Assembly (NCBI GenBank): GCA_965211775.1
Contig: OZ242974.1
Coordinates: forward strand, 1,488,001 to 1,552,000
Length of the DNA: 64,000 nucleotides
Direction: 5' to 3'
Source of the DNA: Thiodiazotropha sp040506975
Lineage (GTDB): Bacteria > Pseudomonadota > Gammaproteobacteria > Chromatiales > Chromatiaceae
Shown here piece by piece: positions 1-8,528 of the stretch; the first letter of the stretch is position 1; every line of letters begins with the position of its first letter. The translations under genes and the position numbers were made by a program. The notes under the pieces were generated by a model. The model ran no database searches. It saw only the letters and a program-made list of their open reading frames with translations, and had not been told where the DNA came from.

Positions 1-264
1 GCGGGGGTAAGGGCCGCCTTGTAAAAGGTGGCAGAATGGTTCGCCAGAGGCATCCGCTTGCAACCGGATATAGGGAGAGCACCCCATGAAGGTCACCAGC
101 TGCATGAAATGTTCCCCCAGCAGATACCCAGTTCCGCTCTCCAGGGCTCCTTCTATCAAACCTATCTCATGCAGTTTGGTGAGGATAGCATCAGGGTCAT
201 CAGGCAGCAGATAGGGATCTTCCGGTGTCAGCACCAGGCGACCGGTATGCAGCGGTTGGTTCAT
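1..264 (-). CDS. Hypothetical protein, partial (C-terminus outside window)
   Basis: An open frame of 88 codons starts at an ATG that overlaps the stop codon of creA in an ATGA arrangement and runs off the window edge, so translation is probably coupled to creA. The visible protein begins MNQPLHTGRLVLTPEDPYLL and has a later MGCSPYIRL stretch with a cysteine, and another cysteine near the cut end. No signal peptide or membrane segment is visible. I do not recognise the family. The coupling and the absence of stops to the edge are the only evidence that it is a real gene. Confidence 0.6.
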   Translation of the reverse strand, partial: MNQPLHTGRLVLTPEDPYLLPDDPDAILTKLHEIGLIEGALESGTGYLLGEHFMQLVTFMGCSPYIRLQADASGEPFCHLLQGGPYPR

Positions 265-866
265 TGGCTGTACGGGACGGGTGCCGGGAGTGGCGCCGGT
301 CGATAGAGTGGAACCGCTGTGATACTGTTTTTCGGCGAACCATCCACCAGTTTATCGCTGTAAGTCATATAGACCAGGGTATTGCGTTTATCATCATAGA
401 ACCTGACAACCTGCATCGTTTTGAACAGAATGGATGTGCGTTGTCTGAAAACCTCTTCACCATCCCGTGATTTGTTCAGAATGTCCGCGGCCAGCTTCAC
501 CGGACCTGTCTGTCGGCAGGCGATTGAGGCGTCTGCAGTGTCCTCTGCAATACCGATGGCGCCACCGACGCCTCCTGTTTTAGCTCTGCTCAGATAACAG
601 GTGACACCGGGAACGGCCGGATCATCGAAGGCCTCGATGATGATCTTATCGTTTGGACCTACCACCCGGAATTTGGTGCTTACCTGCCCCAGTTCTTCCC
701 CTTGCGGCAGAGAGGAAAAAAGCAAACACAGCAGCGCGGCCGGGATGGTGTGTTGCCTTGGACGGTCTGGGTTGTGTGTGGGCTGTAGGGCGACTTGCGG
801 CTTGAGCGTCATGGTCCAAGGTTTTTTTGTGTCCCGATTGATCAGGGCCGGCTGGGATGAATCCAA
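261..866 (-). CDS. creA: CreA family protein
   Basis: The mature part matches the CreA family well: GPNDKIIIEAFDDPAVPGV is followed by TCYLSRAKTGG, AEDTADASIACRQTGP and a C-terminal half with RQRTSILFKTMQVVRFYD. CreA is a small conserved, probably periplasmic protein of unknown biochemical role. It was named from the E. coli cre locus, but a role in catabolite regulation is not established. A hydrophobic export-like segment (AALLCLLFSSLPQG) lies around residues 43-56, rather deep for a signal peptide, so the true start may be the ATG at 812 (residue 19). Neither start has a strong ribosome site. The C-terminus is proline-rich. The next gene overlaps its stop. Confidence 0.85.
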   Translation of the reverse strand: MDSSQPALINRDTKKPWTMTLKPQVALQPTHNPDRPRQHTIPAALLCLLFSSLPQGEELGQVSTKFRVVGPNDKIIIEAFDDPAVPGVTCYLSRAKTGGVGGAIGIAEDTADASIACRQTGPVKLAADILNKSRDGEEVFRQRTSILFKTMQVVRFYDDKRNTLVYMTYSDKLVDGSPKNSITAVPLYRPAPLPAPVPYSQ

Positions 867-1199
867 TTAGTACTAGCGGAGCAGTTTTTCAACCAACAAA
901 GTGGCATCAGCGAATGGTAACACCGCTGGGCGTGAAAATGTTCCAGTGCTTCGGGGTACGCCCCGGAGGAAGTGCCCTTGGGGCATGTCTGAAAAAGGCG
1001 CCGCCCTGTGTGGTCCGTAGTTCAGTTGGGTGGTTCAAAAACTATACCACGCCGATACTGGTGTCTTATCATGCACGACAGAGCCGGATGAATCAGTGTT
1101 CACAGCGCCTGGAAAGAGTACAGTAAACCCTGAGCAAGGCGCCCCTGTGTCACTACGGCTCATGTTGTCGGGTAACGCCAGACTGCGAAGGTCAGTCGA
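867..1199. other. Non-coding gap between creA and dsrC-like gene
   Basis: No convincing gene is seen. Two short hairpins occur near 950-995 (CGGGG/CCCCG and GTGCCC/GGGCAT). The stretch 889-950 weakly resembles the interior of the MITE-like element at 25520-25696, sharing GCGAATGgTAACaCCGCTGGG (lower case marks differences), so it may be a diverged relic of that family. Confidence 0.4.
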
Positions 1200-1589
1200 C
1201 TACAGGCAGCTGCGCCCGACAGGCCTTGTCAGGCCGGCGAAACGGCATGCCATCTTTGCGCCACCGGGAAATAGGGTCTCAATATAGCGTTTGGTCCAGC
1301 GGCAATCGTTTTGGTCCTTGCACAGATTGCGCGCCAGGATCGGTATCTCCGGTGCGATCTCATACTCTTTGTAAAAACGATGCAGAAAATCGATCAACAA
1401 CCAATGTTCTTCGGTCAGTTTTACACCAGCGGCTTCTGCCAAAGCTTCAGTCACTGCAGGACTCCAGTCATCGAAGTCGAGTAGATAACCTTCATCATCA
1501 ATGGCGATCATCCGACCATCTACTTCGATGGTCCTGTTAGCTTTTACCGCCTCAGGCGGATCGGCTATATCGGGGTGTTCAAGCCTCAT
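1200..1589 (-). CDS. DsrC/TusE-family sulfur-carrier protein with a lengthened C-terminal arm
   Basis: DsrC/TusE proteins carry sulfur on cysteines of a flexible C-terminal arm and pass it between partners such as Tus proteins or dissimilatory sulfite reductase. Family features seen: DDEGYLLDFDDWSPAVTEAL, an EEHWLLIDFLHRFYKEY helix, and the arm FPGGAKMACRFAGLTRP. The start at 1589 follows AAGGAG by six bases; an upstream in-frame ATG at 1610 lacks such a site. The protein is 129 residues. The inner cysteine is C115 and the penultimate cysteine is C128, with 12 residues between them against 10 in usual two-cysteine DsrC, because the end reads GRSCL rather than GCV or KCI. Two extra cysteines (C90, C96) are present. 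No dsrAB is in the window, so this is a solitary paralogue. A perfect FNR-type box lies upstream. Confidence 0.8.
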   Translation of the reverse strand: MRLEHPDIADPPEAVKANRTIEVDGRMIAIDDEGYLLDFDDWSPAVTEALAEAAGVKLTEEHWLLIDFLHRFYKEYEIAPEIPILARNLCKDQNDCRWTKRYIETLFPGGAKMACRFAGLTRPVGRSCL

Positions 1590-1651
1590 GTCGGTCTCCT
1601 TGGTGTGCATTTTGCCGTGTTTTTGTTGTTGTTGTCTTTTAAAAATAGCAG

Positions 1652-1693
1652 GATAAACCGGTGATTTTTCAGCCTGATGTTGATATAAATCAA
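1652..1693 (-). promoter_or_regulatory. Predicted class II FNR-dependent promoter of the DsrC-like gene
   Basis: Positions 1680-1693 hold a perfect FNR-type palindrome TTGAT-N4-ATCAA. On the minus strand a -10-like TTTATC lies at 1657-1652. This would put transcription start near 1645 and the box centre at about -41.5, the classical class II activator position. The leader to the ATG is about 55 bases. The box and its geometry are seen; regulation by an FNR/Anr protein is inferred. Confidence 0.6.
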
Positions 1694-1957
1694 CTCTTTT
1701 ATACTTAAGAGATATTGAATATAGTCGGTTCCTATAACTAATTGTTCATAAAAAGATTTTTTGGTTCGGTGGGCCATTAATCCGCACCGGTGTTTCCCCA
1801 CGGAAATTGTGCCGACCCGGCATCAGGCATTGGTTGGAAGTCAATGGGAGTGTGTCATAGATCAATTCGATGATCCTGTGCCTGGCCATTTACGGAGACC
1901 TCGTATTTCCGCTCCAGTTCTTCAATGGGAGGACCCCTAGGCTGCCATGCTCAGGTC

Positions 1958-2731
1958 TCATGCCTGTTGTAACAGATTGTGAATCGCCTGATTCCAACCA
2001 GCAGGGCCGGGCAGCTCGGTGATCGTGGCATCGGGTCGTTGTTCAAGTGTGATATGCGTGCCGTCAGGTTTGCGTACTATGATCGGAATATCGACTGCCA
2101 GCAGCATCTCACGATCAATGTTGCTGTCACCCAGGCCTACGGTTTTGGTGACTGCATAGCCGTTCCGCTTCAGATGTCTGGCCACATATCCGATTGCCTT
2201 GCCTTTGTCCGTATCACCCAACAGGTGGTGGAATCGGTCGCCTTGTAAAAGTCGCAAACCTGCATGGGTGACATCCAGCCGGAACTGACTTAGTCCGGAT
2301 TCGCTGCCTTGCCAGAAAAACGCCTCTGAACCGAGTCTGTGCATGGCGAGCTGCGCCATCTCCTTTTCCAGTCCGGTATATGCCATGACCTCATCCACGG
2401 TCATGTCCCCTAATCCCAGGGTGTCGTAGCTGGGATTTGTCCGGCTGTCGACAAGAAAATCACGGATCTGCAGATAGCCCGGAGGAGCGATCTGCGGGGC
2501 CTCGCCGGGATAGATGATAACGGCGCCGTTCTCACCGATCATGGGCCCTTCGAGTCCGAGTCTTTGCATTAAAACAGCAAGTTCAGCATGGGTCTTGCTT
2601 GACACGGGAATGACCGGAATATGCCGTTCTCTGAGTCGTTGCAGCGCGGGAAGTGCCTGATGGTGATCGTGACTATTGGGATCCAATAGTGTGCCGTCAA
2701 GGTCTGTGAATACAAGCCATCCCATTGTCAT
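1958..2731 (-). CDS. Mannosyl-3-phosphoglycerate phosphatase-like HAD hydrolase
   Basis: HAD superfamily type IIB phosphatase. Motif I is VFTDLDGTLLDP near residues 6-17, with VIPVSSKTHAE as motif II region, a cap with IGENGAVIIYP, and the GLGDSNIDREML motif IV near residues 200-211. This combination and the 257-residue length fit the mannosyl-3-phosphoglycerate phosphatase (YedP/MpgP) group, which removes phosphate to give the compatible solute mannosylglycerate. No mannosyl-3-phosphoglycerate synthase is next to it, so glucosyl-phosphoglycerate or another sugar phosphate is possible. ATGs at residues 1 and 3 are both usable. Confidence 0.75.
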   Translation of the reverse strand: MTMGWLVFTDLDGTLLDPNSHDHHQALPALQRLRERHIPVIPVSSKTHAELAVLMQRLGLEGPMIGENGAVIIYPGEAPQIAPPGYLQIRDFLVDSRTNPSYDTLGLGDMTVDEVMAYTGLEKEMAQLAMHRLGSEAFFWQGSESGLSQFRLDVTHAGLRLLQGDRFHHLLGDTDKGKAIGYVARHLKRNGYAVTKTVGLGDSNIDREMLLAVDIPIIVRKPDGTHITLEQRPDATITELPGPAGWNQAIHNLLQQA

Positions 2732-3344
2732 TGCTCGGAATTCTATGCCTTCTGAGGAATTAAATCAGGTGTGCTGTATAAAGCCCACAGTCAAACAGTG
2801 CGCATTAGCATACCTTGAGATTGGTATATCTGTATGATCTGGCGCAATTGACCGACTATTCGTCACATCGCAGCATCGGGTAAATATTAACCGGGTGCCT
2901 GAATTGTGATAATCATGCACTGAAAAAAGAGAGGGTGGATGAATCCCTTGCCCGGCCTTTGGGATGAGATCTGATACCAATGCAGCTGTCACGACACTCC
3001 ATCCACCCTGATATTGCTAAATCACATGTTTAAGCTACTCGATCGACAGCTGTCATTATATCCTTGTCAAGTTTAGGGGGGCTGTTAACGGGTCCTAAAA
3101 AGCGTTTGGAGTATTCTGACCCGCACTGTGCCGCCATGGAACTCGACCGGCAGGTATGCTTTCAAAATGCTATCAAACCCAATTATCAATAAAACCTCTC
3201 CCACTGAGGGATATAGTGAATAGACTTTCAATAGCCACTGCACTGTCAAAATTCAAAGGGGTGCTGACTGAGACAATCAGTTGGGATTCTGCCGCCAATT
3301 TCTTTCGGGCAAGAAACAATGCGGACGTGACGCTTGCGACTTCC
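2732..3344. other. Intergenic region upstream of the RND pair
   Basis: No gene is supported. An in-frame extension of the following adaptor gene back to 3156 is open, but its residues do not resemble the family and precede the export signal, so it is treated as leader sequence. No clear promoter was identified. Confidence 0.45.
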
Positions 3345-4448
3345 ATGAGTGGAAAATATTCCGCCAATGGTTTGTTGGTCTGGCCATGCCTGTTGTTTTT
3401 GATACTGACTTCCACGTCCGGCTGGGGTGCGGAAAAGCCGGCCCCCCTGGTAATCGTTGCTGAAGTCCTCGAGGATGATTTCATCGAGCGGATCGAGGCA
3501 TTGGGTACACTCAGAGCGAATGAATCGGTCGAATTGACAGTGAATGTGACGGAGACGGTCAGCGCGGTTCATTTCGATGACGGTGAACGGGTTGAGACCG
3601 GACAGGTGTTGGTGGAGATGACAAACCGTGAGGAGCATGCCCTGTTGCAGGAGGCCAGGGCCACCCTCAATGAGGCCAAGCGCCAATATAACCGGGTCAG
3701 TCGGCTCGAATCTCAGGGAATCGAGGCGCAGTCACTGCTCGATCAGAGACGACGCGAAGTGGATACCGCTCGCGCCCGCCTGGCGGCCATCGAATCCCGC
3801 CTTGCGGATCGGCTGATCACAGCGCCCTTTTCGGGTGTCATCGGTCTGCGCAACATCAGTGTCGGCGCATTGGTGGAAACCGGCGATACCATCACCACCC
3901 TGGACGATGACACCACCATGAAGCTGGAATTCGCCGTGTCATCCGTCTATCTCGCGGCTCTGCAACCCGGCCTGCTGATTCGCGCCCGCAGTCGGGCCTT
4001 CCTGGATCGTATCTTCGAGGGCGAAGTGAAGGTCGTGGATAGCCGGGTCGATCCGGTCAATCGCTCGGTCCTGGTGCGAGCGATGATTGCCAATCCGGAG
4101 AGGTTGTTGAAGCCGGGCATGCTGATGACCGTGGAACTCATGCACAATCCCCGCCGTACCCTGCTGATACCCGAGTCTGCGCTTATGCCAAAGGGTAGCG
4201 ATCAGTTTGTTTTCGTCGTCGAGGGTGAAGAGAATCGGGTGGAGAAACGGAAAATATCCATCGGATCACGCCGCCCCGGCGAGGTTGAGGTGGTCAGCGG
4301 GTTGATGATGGGGGAGCGTGTCATCACCCATGGCACGGATAAGGCCAAGGCCGGCGGGAAGGTGCGTATCAAGGGCATGCAGAAAGGCGAGGTTGCCATC
4401 GATGCCTTACTCAAGCCATTGGTCAAGGCCGCCAAGGGCAAGCCATGA
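3345..4448 (+). CDS. RND efflux periplasmic adaptor (membrane fusion protein)
   Basis: This is the periplasmic adaptor of a tripartite RND pump, linking the inner-membrane transporter to an outer-membrane channel. The chosen ATG gives a good signal peptide (LLVWPCLLFLILTSTSGWGA, cleaved near residue 30). It is followed by an N-terminal beta-barrel/lipoyl half (ERIEALGTLRANESVELT), a coiled-coil hairpin (roughly residues 100-145), the second lipoyl half (ITAPFSGVIGLRNISVGALV), and barrel and membrane-proximal domains (PGMLMTVEL, IPESALMP, GLMMGERVITHG). The longer frame from 3156 would bury the signal sequence. Its stop overlaps the permease start by four bases, so the two form an operon. No outer-membrane factor gene is present, so the pump probably borrows one encoded elsewhere. 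Confidence 0.88.
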   Translation: MSGKYSANGLLVWPCLLFLILTSTSGWGAEKPAPLVIVAEVLEDDFIERIEALGTLRANESVELTVNVTETVSAVHFDDGERVETGQVLVEMTNREEHALLQEARATLNEAKRQYNRVSRLESQGIEAQSLLDQRRREVDTARARLAAIESRLADRLITAPFSGVIGLRNISVGALVETGDTITTLDDDTTMKLEFAVSSVYLAALQPGLLIRARSRAFLDRIFEGEVKVVDSRVDPVNRSVLVRAMIANPERLLKPGMLMTVELMHNPRRTLLIPESALMPKGSDQFVFVVEGEENRVEKRKISIGSRRPGEVEVVSGLMMGERVITHGTDKAKAGGKVRIKGMQKGEVAIDALLKPLVKAAKGKP

Positions 4449-7400
4449 TCCTTTCCGACATCTCAGTCAAAAGGCCGGTCTTCGCTTCCGTCCTCTCGCT
4501 GTTATTGATTGCCTTCGGTTTGGTTGCCTTCGATCAGCTACCGTTGCGCGAGTACCCCAATATCGATTCACCGATCGTTTCAGTGGAGACGATCTATCCC
4601 GGTGCGGCCGCCAATGTGGTGGAGACGCGTATCACCCAATTGATCGAGGATAGAATCGCCGGTGTCAAAGGGATCCGTTTTATCTCATCGGTGAGCGAGG
4701 ATGGACGCTCCGCGGTCACCATCGAGTTTGACGTGCAGCGGGACATAGACGGTGCCGCCAATGATGTGCGTGACCGGGTATCGGCCATTCTGGACAATTT
4801 GCCGATGGAAGCCGAGCCGCCGGAGATCCAGAAGGTCGATAGTAACGAGGATGTCATCATGTGGCTCAACCTGGTCAGTGACCGGATGACCGTACCCGAA
4901 CTGTCCGATTATGCGCGGCGCTACCTGGTCGACCGATTTTCGGTGCTCGACGGCGTGGCCCGGGTGCGGGTTGGCGGCGGCCAGACTTTTGCCATGCGTA
5001 TCTGGATCGACCGACAGGCCCTTGCGGCACGCGGCTTGACGGTAACCGATGTGGAGCAGGCCTTGCGCGCCGGGAATCTGGAGTTGCCCGCCGGGAGCAT
5101 CGATTCGGTCGACAGGGCGTTCACGGTACGGGTGAACCGGACTTTTCACTCCGCTGACGATTTCGCCAGGCTGGTGCTCGCCCGGGGTGATGACGGTTAT
5201 CTGGTGCGGCTGGGTGAAGTGGCCCGGGTTGAAAAGGGTGCCGCAGAGACACGTACCTTCTTTCGCGGCAATGGCGTGCCGATGGTCGGTATCGGTATCA
5301 TCAAGCAGTCCACCGCCAACACCCTCGCCGTGGCCGAGGCGGCCAAGGCAGAGATGGAGCGGGTCAATACCAGCCTGCCCGAGGGTATGGAGATCAAGCA
5401 GAGCTTCGATAGCTCCGTATTCATCGAAAGAGCTATCAGCGAGGTCTACAAGACCCTGTTTATCGCCATTCTTTTGGTGGTTACCGTGATCTTTCTGTTC
5501 CTCGGCAGCGTGCGTGCAATGATTGTTCCGGCGGTGGCGGTGCCGGTTTCACTGATCGCCACGTTTCTGGTGCTGCTGATACTCGGTTTCACCATAAATA
5601 TACTGACCCTGCTCGCCCTTGTGTTGGCGATCGGCCTGGTGGTGGATGATGCCATCGTGATGCTGGAGAATATCCATCGTCGTATGGAGGAGTATGGCGA
5701 GTCAAGGCTTGTGGCGGCCTTTCGCGGCGCCAAGCAGGTTGCCTTTGCGGTGATCTCAACCACCGTAGTGTTGGTGTCCGTGTTCACCCCCATCGCTTTC
5801 CTCGGGGGTGATCTCGGACGGCTCTTTTCAGAGTTTGCCCTGACCATGGCCGCAGCGGTCGGCTTCTCCAGTCTGGTCACCCTGACCCTGTCACCCATGC
5901 TGGCATCCCAGATCCTGCCTGCCGGCAATGTCGGCAGGGCAAGCCTCAGTCGATGGGTGGACGGACTGTTTGGTCGTGTCCGGGATATCTATATCAAGAC
6001 ACTGCATGTGGCAATGCGCCATGTATGGCTGATGTTGTTGTTCGCCGGTATCGTGGCGATGGCTTACTGGCTGTTGCAGCAGATACCGGATGAGTATGCC
6101 CCCAAGGAGGACAGGGGCGCCTTCTATCTGATCGTCAACGGTCCGGAGGGCGCCTCCTATGAATACATGAAGGAATATATGGATGAGATCGAACGGCGCA
6201 TGATGTCCTATGTGGAGTCCGGCGAAATCACGCGCCTGCTGGTAAGGGCACCCAGGCGATTCAGTAACTTCGCGATCTTCAACGGCGGTATCGTCATCAA
6301 TGTGCTGAATGAGTGGAACTCGCGCCGCAGTGCCTGGACGATCATGAATGAACTGCGAAAAAACCTGTCCGATCTTCCCGGTGTGAAGGTCTTCCCGGTG
6401 ATGCGCCAGGGCTTTGGCCGACGCATACAGAAACCGATCCAGTTTGTGATTGGAGGCGGTACCTATGACGAGTTGGCGGAATGGCGGGATAGGCTGTTGC
6501 AACAGATCGAGCAAGACAATCCGGGTTTAGTGGGTCTCAACTGGGACTATAAGGAGACCAAACCGCAGTTGAAGGTGGATATCGACTACGATCGGGCGGC
6601 GGAACTGGGCGTAACCGTCGAGACCATCGGCCGTACCCTGGAAACCATGTTCGGTTCGCACAAGGTAACGACCTATATCGAGCAAGGGGAGGAGTACGAT
6701 GTCATTCTTGAAGGTGAGCGCAGCGATCAGCGTACTCCCACAGATCTGAATCATCTCTATGTCCGCTCCACAGCCAGCGGTCAGCTGGTGCAGCTCTCCA
6801 ATCTGGTGACGCTGCGGGAGATCGCCGACTCGATCAGCCTGAATCGCTATAATCGCGTGCGCGCCCTGACTATCGAGGCCAATCTGAAACAGGGGTTGGC
6901 CTTGGGTGCGGCGTTGGAGTACCTTGAGGGATTGGTGCGGGAGCATCTGCCCGCCCATGCCATCATCGACTATAAGGGGCAGTCCAGGGACTACAAGACC
7001 GCAGGCAGTTCCGTGGTGTTCGTGCTGATACTCGGTGTGGTGGTGGTCTATCTGGTACTTGCCGCACAGTTCGAGAGCTGGTTGCATCCATTGGTTATCA
7101 TGTTGACCGTGCCCTTAGCCATGGCGGGGGCGCTACTGGGCCTCTATCTGACAGACCAGACGCTGAATATCTACAGCCAGATAGGTTTGATCATGCTGGT
7201 GGGACTGGCGGCAAAAAACGGTATCCTTATCGTTGAATTCGCCAATCAGCTCAGAGACGCGGGCAAGGTATATTCAGATGCCCTGATAGAGGCTGCCCAT
7301 GTGCGATTCCGCCCGATCGTGATGACCGGTATAACCACGGCTGCGGGCTCCCTGCCATTGCTGCTATCAGCCGGTGCGGGTTCCGAGACACGTACTGTGA

Positions 7401-7561
7401 TAGGCACTGTGATCCTCTCGGGTGTCATTGCCGCGACCCTGTTTACCCTCTATATCGTACCTGTCGCTTATCATCTCCTGGCCAGGCACGGAGGATCACC
7501 TAAGCAGCTAAGCCAGCAACTGGAGAAGGAACTGACGGAACAGCGGAACCAGCTGGATTAG
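4445..7561 (+). CDS. RND efflux permease, HAE1/AcrB-like
   Basis: Proton-driven inner-membrane pump of 1038 residues, typical of the HAE1 group. The start is MILSDISVKRPVFASVLSLL (first membrane helix). Two large periplasmic loops follow, with the duplicated six-helix bundles around residues 335-540 and 855-1025. The proton-relay aspartates are in GLVVDDAIVMLENIHRRM of helix 4, and the second half carries LIMLVGLAAKNGILIVEFAN. The hydrophobic drug or fatty-acid substrate cannot be told from sequence. It is translationally coupled to the adaptor by ATGA. The C-terminus is short and polar. A small hairpin (AGCGGC/GCCGCT) lies about 30 bases after the stop but lacks a T-run. Confidence 0.9.
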   Translation: MILSDISVKRPVFASVLSLLLIAFGLVAFDQLPLREYPNIDSPIVSVETIYPGAAANVVETRITQLIEDRIAGVKGIRFISSVSEDGRSAVTIEFDVQRDIDGAANDVRDRVSAILDNLPMEAEPPEIQKVDSNEDVIMWLNLVSDRMTVPELSDYARRYLVDRFSVLDGVARVRVGGGQTFAMRIWIDRQALAARGLTVTDVEQALRAGNLELPAGSIDSVDRAFTVRVNRTFHSADDFARLVLARGDDGYLVRLGEVARVEKGAAETRTFFRGNGVPMVGIGIIKQSTANTLAVAEAAKAEMERVNTSLPEGMEIKQSFDSSVFIERAISEVYKTLFIAILLVVTVIFLFLGSVRAMIVPAVAVPVSLIATFLVLLILGFTINILTLLALVLAIGLVVDDAIVMLENIHRRMEEYGESRLVAAFRGAKQVAFAVISTTVVLVSVFTPIAFLGGDLGRLFSEFALTMAAAVGFSSLVTLTLSPMLASQILPAGNVGRASLSRWVDGLFGRVRDIYIKTLHVAMRHVWLMLLFAGIVAMAYWLLQQIPDEYAPKEDRGAFYLIVNGPEGASYEYMKEYMDEIERRMMSYVESGEITRLLVRAPRRFSNFAIFNGGIVINVLNEWNSRRSAWTIMNELRKNLSDLPGVKVFPVMRQGFGRRIQKPIQFVIGGGTYDELAEWRDRLLQQIEQDNPGLVGLNWDYKETKPQLKVDIDYDRAAELGVTVETIGRTLETMFGSHKVTTYIEQGEEYDVILEGERSDQRTPTDLNHLYVRSTASGQLVQLSNLVTLREIADSISLNRYNRVRALTIEANLKQGLALGAALEYLEGLVREHLPAHAIIDYKGQSRDYKTAGSSVVFVLILGVVVVYLVLAAQFESWLHPLVIMLTVPLAMAGALLGLYLTDQTLNIYSQIGLIMLVGLAAKNGILIVEFANQLRDAGKVYSDALIEAAHVRFRPIVMTGITTAAGSLPLLLSAGAGSETRTVIGTVILSGVIAATLFTLYIVPVAYHLLARHGGSPKQLSQQLEKELTEQRNQLD

Positions 7562-7705
7562 CGTGAATAATCATAAAACCAATCATGTAAGCGGCATTAT
7601 TTCGCCGCTCATATAGGCAAACCAACGCTAGTGGAATATTAAATGGCTTCAGCGGTAGCCATGCACATCGTCATATCATTGGCGCTTGTCGCTATGTGGT
7701 GATTG

Positions 7706-7719
7706 GCGTTCATTTACGG
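7706..7719 (+). repeat. Dispersed short motif GCGTTYATTTRCGG, copy 1
   Basis: This 14-base motif recurs at 50351-50369, 60177-60196 (reverse) and 61350-61368, always in non-coding DNA. This copy has A in place of G in the ATTTGCGG part. Confidence 0.4.
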
Positions 7720-7766
7720 CCTGTTCCTTGTCTGTTTAGTAGCTTCTTGATTAAGGGGGTGAATCC

Positions 7767-8489
7767 TTAATACATATGTTGACCCCCATTCACGGAAAGC
7801 GTCGATCCGGTGATGAAGCTTGCATCGTCAGCAACCAGGAACAGCACGGATCGGGCAATATCTTCCGGTTCTCCGAGACGCCCAACCGGTATTGTCTTGA
7901 TGATTTTCGCCAAAATATCCTCCGGTACTGCGCGCACCATGTCGGTTGCTACATAGCCCGGCGCCACAGCGTTGACGGTAATTCCTTTGGTGGCGCCCTC
8001 CAAGGCCAAGGCTTTCGTGAAACCATGAATACCTGATTTCGCCGCCGCATAATTGACCTGTCCATACTGTCCGGCCTGGCCATTGACAGAGCCGATATTG
8101 ACGATGCGGCCGAACCCCCGCTCACGCATACCACTGATGACAGCGTGACAGGCATTGAAGCAAGAGGCCAGATTGGACTGGATGACCTTGTCCCATTTTT
8201 CAAAGTTCATTTTATGCATGGTGCCGTCTCGGGTAATGCCGGCATTGTTGACCAGAACCTCAATTGGACCGATCTCTTCTTCAATCTTTGCGATTCCAGC
8301 CTCTACCGCATCAAAATCGCCGACATCGAACTTATAGGCGGGGATGCCGGTACGTTCAGTAAATGCCTTGGCCGCCTCTTCATTGCCGCCGAAGTTTGCG
8401 GCAACCGTGTAACCCGCATCTTTCAATGCCACAGAGATTGCCTCACCAATTCCGCGTGTTCCTCCAGTCACTAATGCTACACGTCCCAT
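7767..8489 (-). CDS. phaB: Acetoacetyl-CoA reductase (polyhydroxybutyrate synthesis)
   Basis: NADPH-dependent short-chain dehydrogenase that reduces acetoacetyl-CoA to (R)-3-hydroxybutyryl-CoA, the monomer for polyhydroxybutyrate. It has the Rossmann motif TGGTRGIG at residues 8-15, NNAG at 81-84, and the catalytic Ser134, Tyr147 and Lys151 (YAAAK). The C-terminus, FITGSTLSVNGGQHMY, is typical of PhaB and sets it apart from FabG. Length is 240 residues. An AGAGGAG ribosome site precedes the ATG. It lies 39 bases downstream of the thiolase gene in the same direction, as in pha operons. No polymerase (phaC) is in the window. Confidence 0.9.
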   Translation of the reverse strand: MGRVALVTGGTRGIGEAISVALKDAGYTVAANFGGNEEAAKAFTERTGIPAYKFDVGDFDAVEAGIAKIEEEIGPIEVLVNNAGITRDGTMHKMNFEKWDKVIQSNLASCFNACHAVISGMRERGFGRIVNIGSVNGQAGQYGQVNYAAAKSGIHGFTKALALEGATKGITVNAVAPGYVATDMVRAVPEDILAKIIKTIPVGRLGEPEDIARSVLFLVADDASFITGSTLSVNGGQHMY

Positions 8490-8528
8490 AGATCATCTCC
8501 TCTGCTTGATTGTTGATTTATTGCTTAT

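Noticed and set aside
2765..2992. 75-codon minus-strand frame upstream of the phosphatase
   Set aside because: No ribosome site, composition or family resemblance to support a gene.
7591..7610. Hairpin AGCGGC/GCCGCT after the RND permease
   Set aside because: Short stem with no T-run, so not called a terminator.
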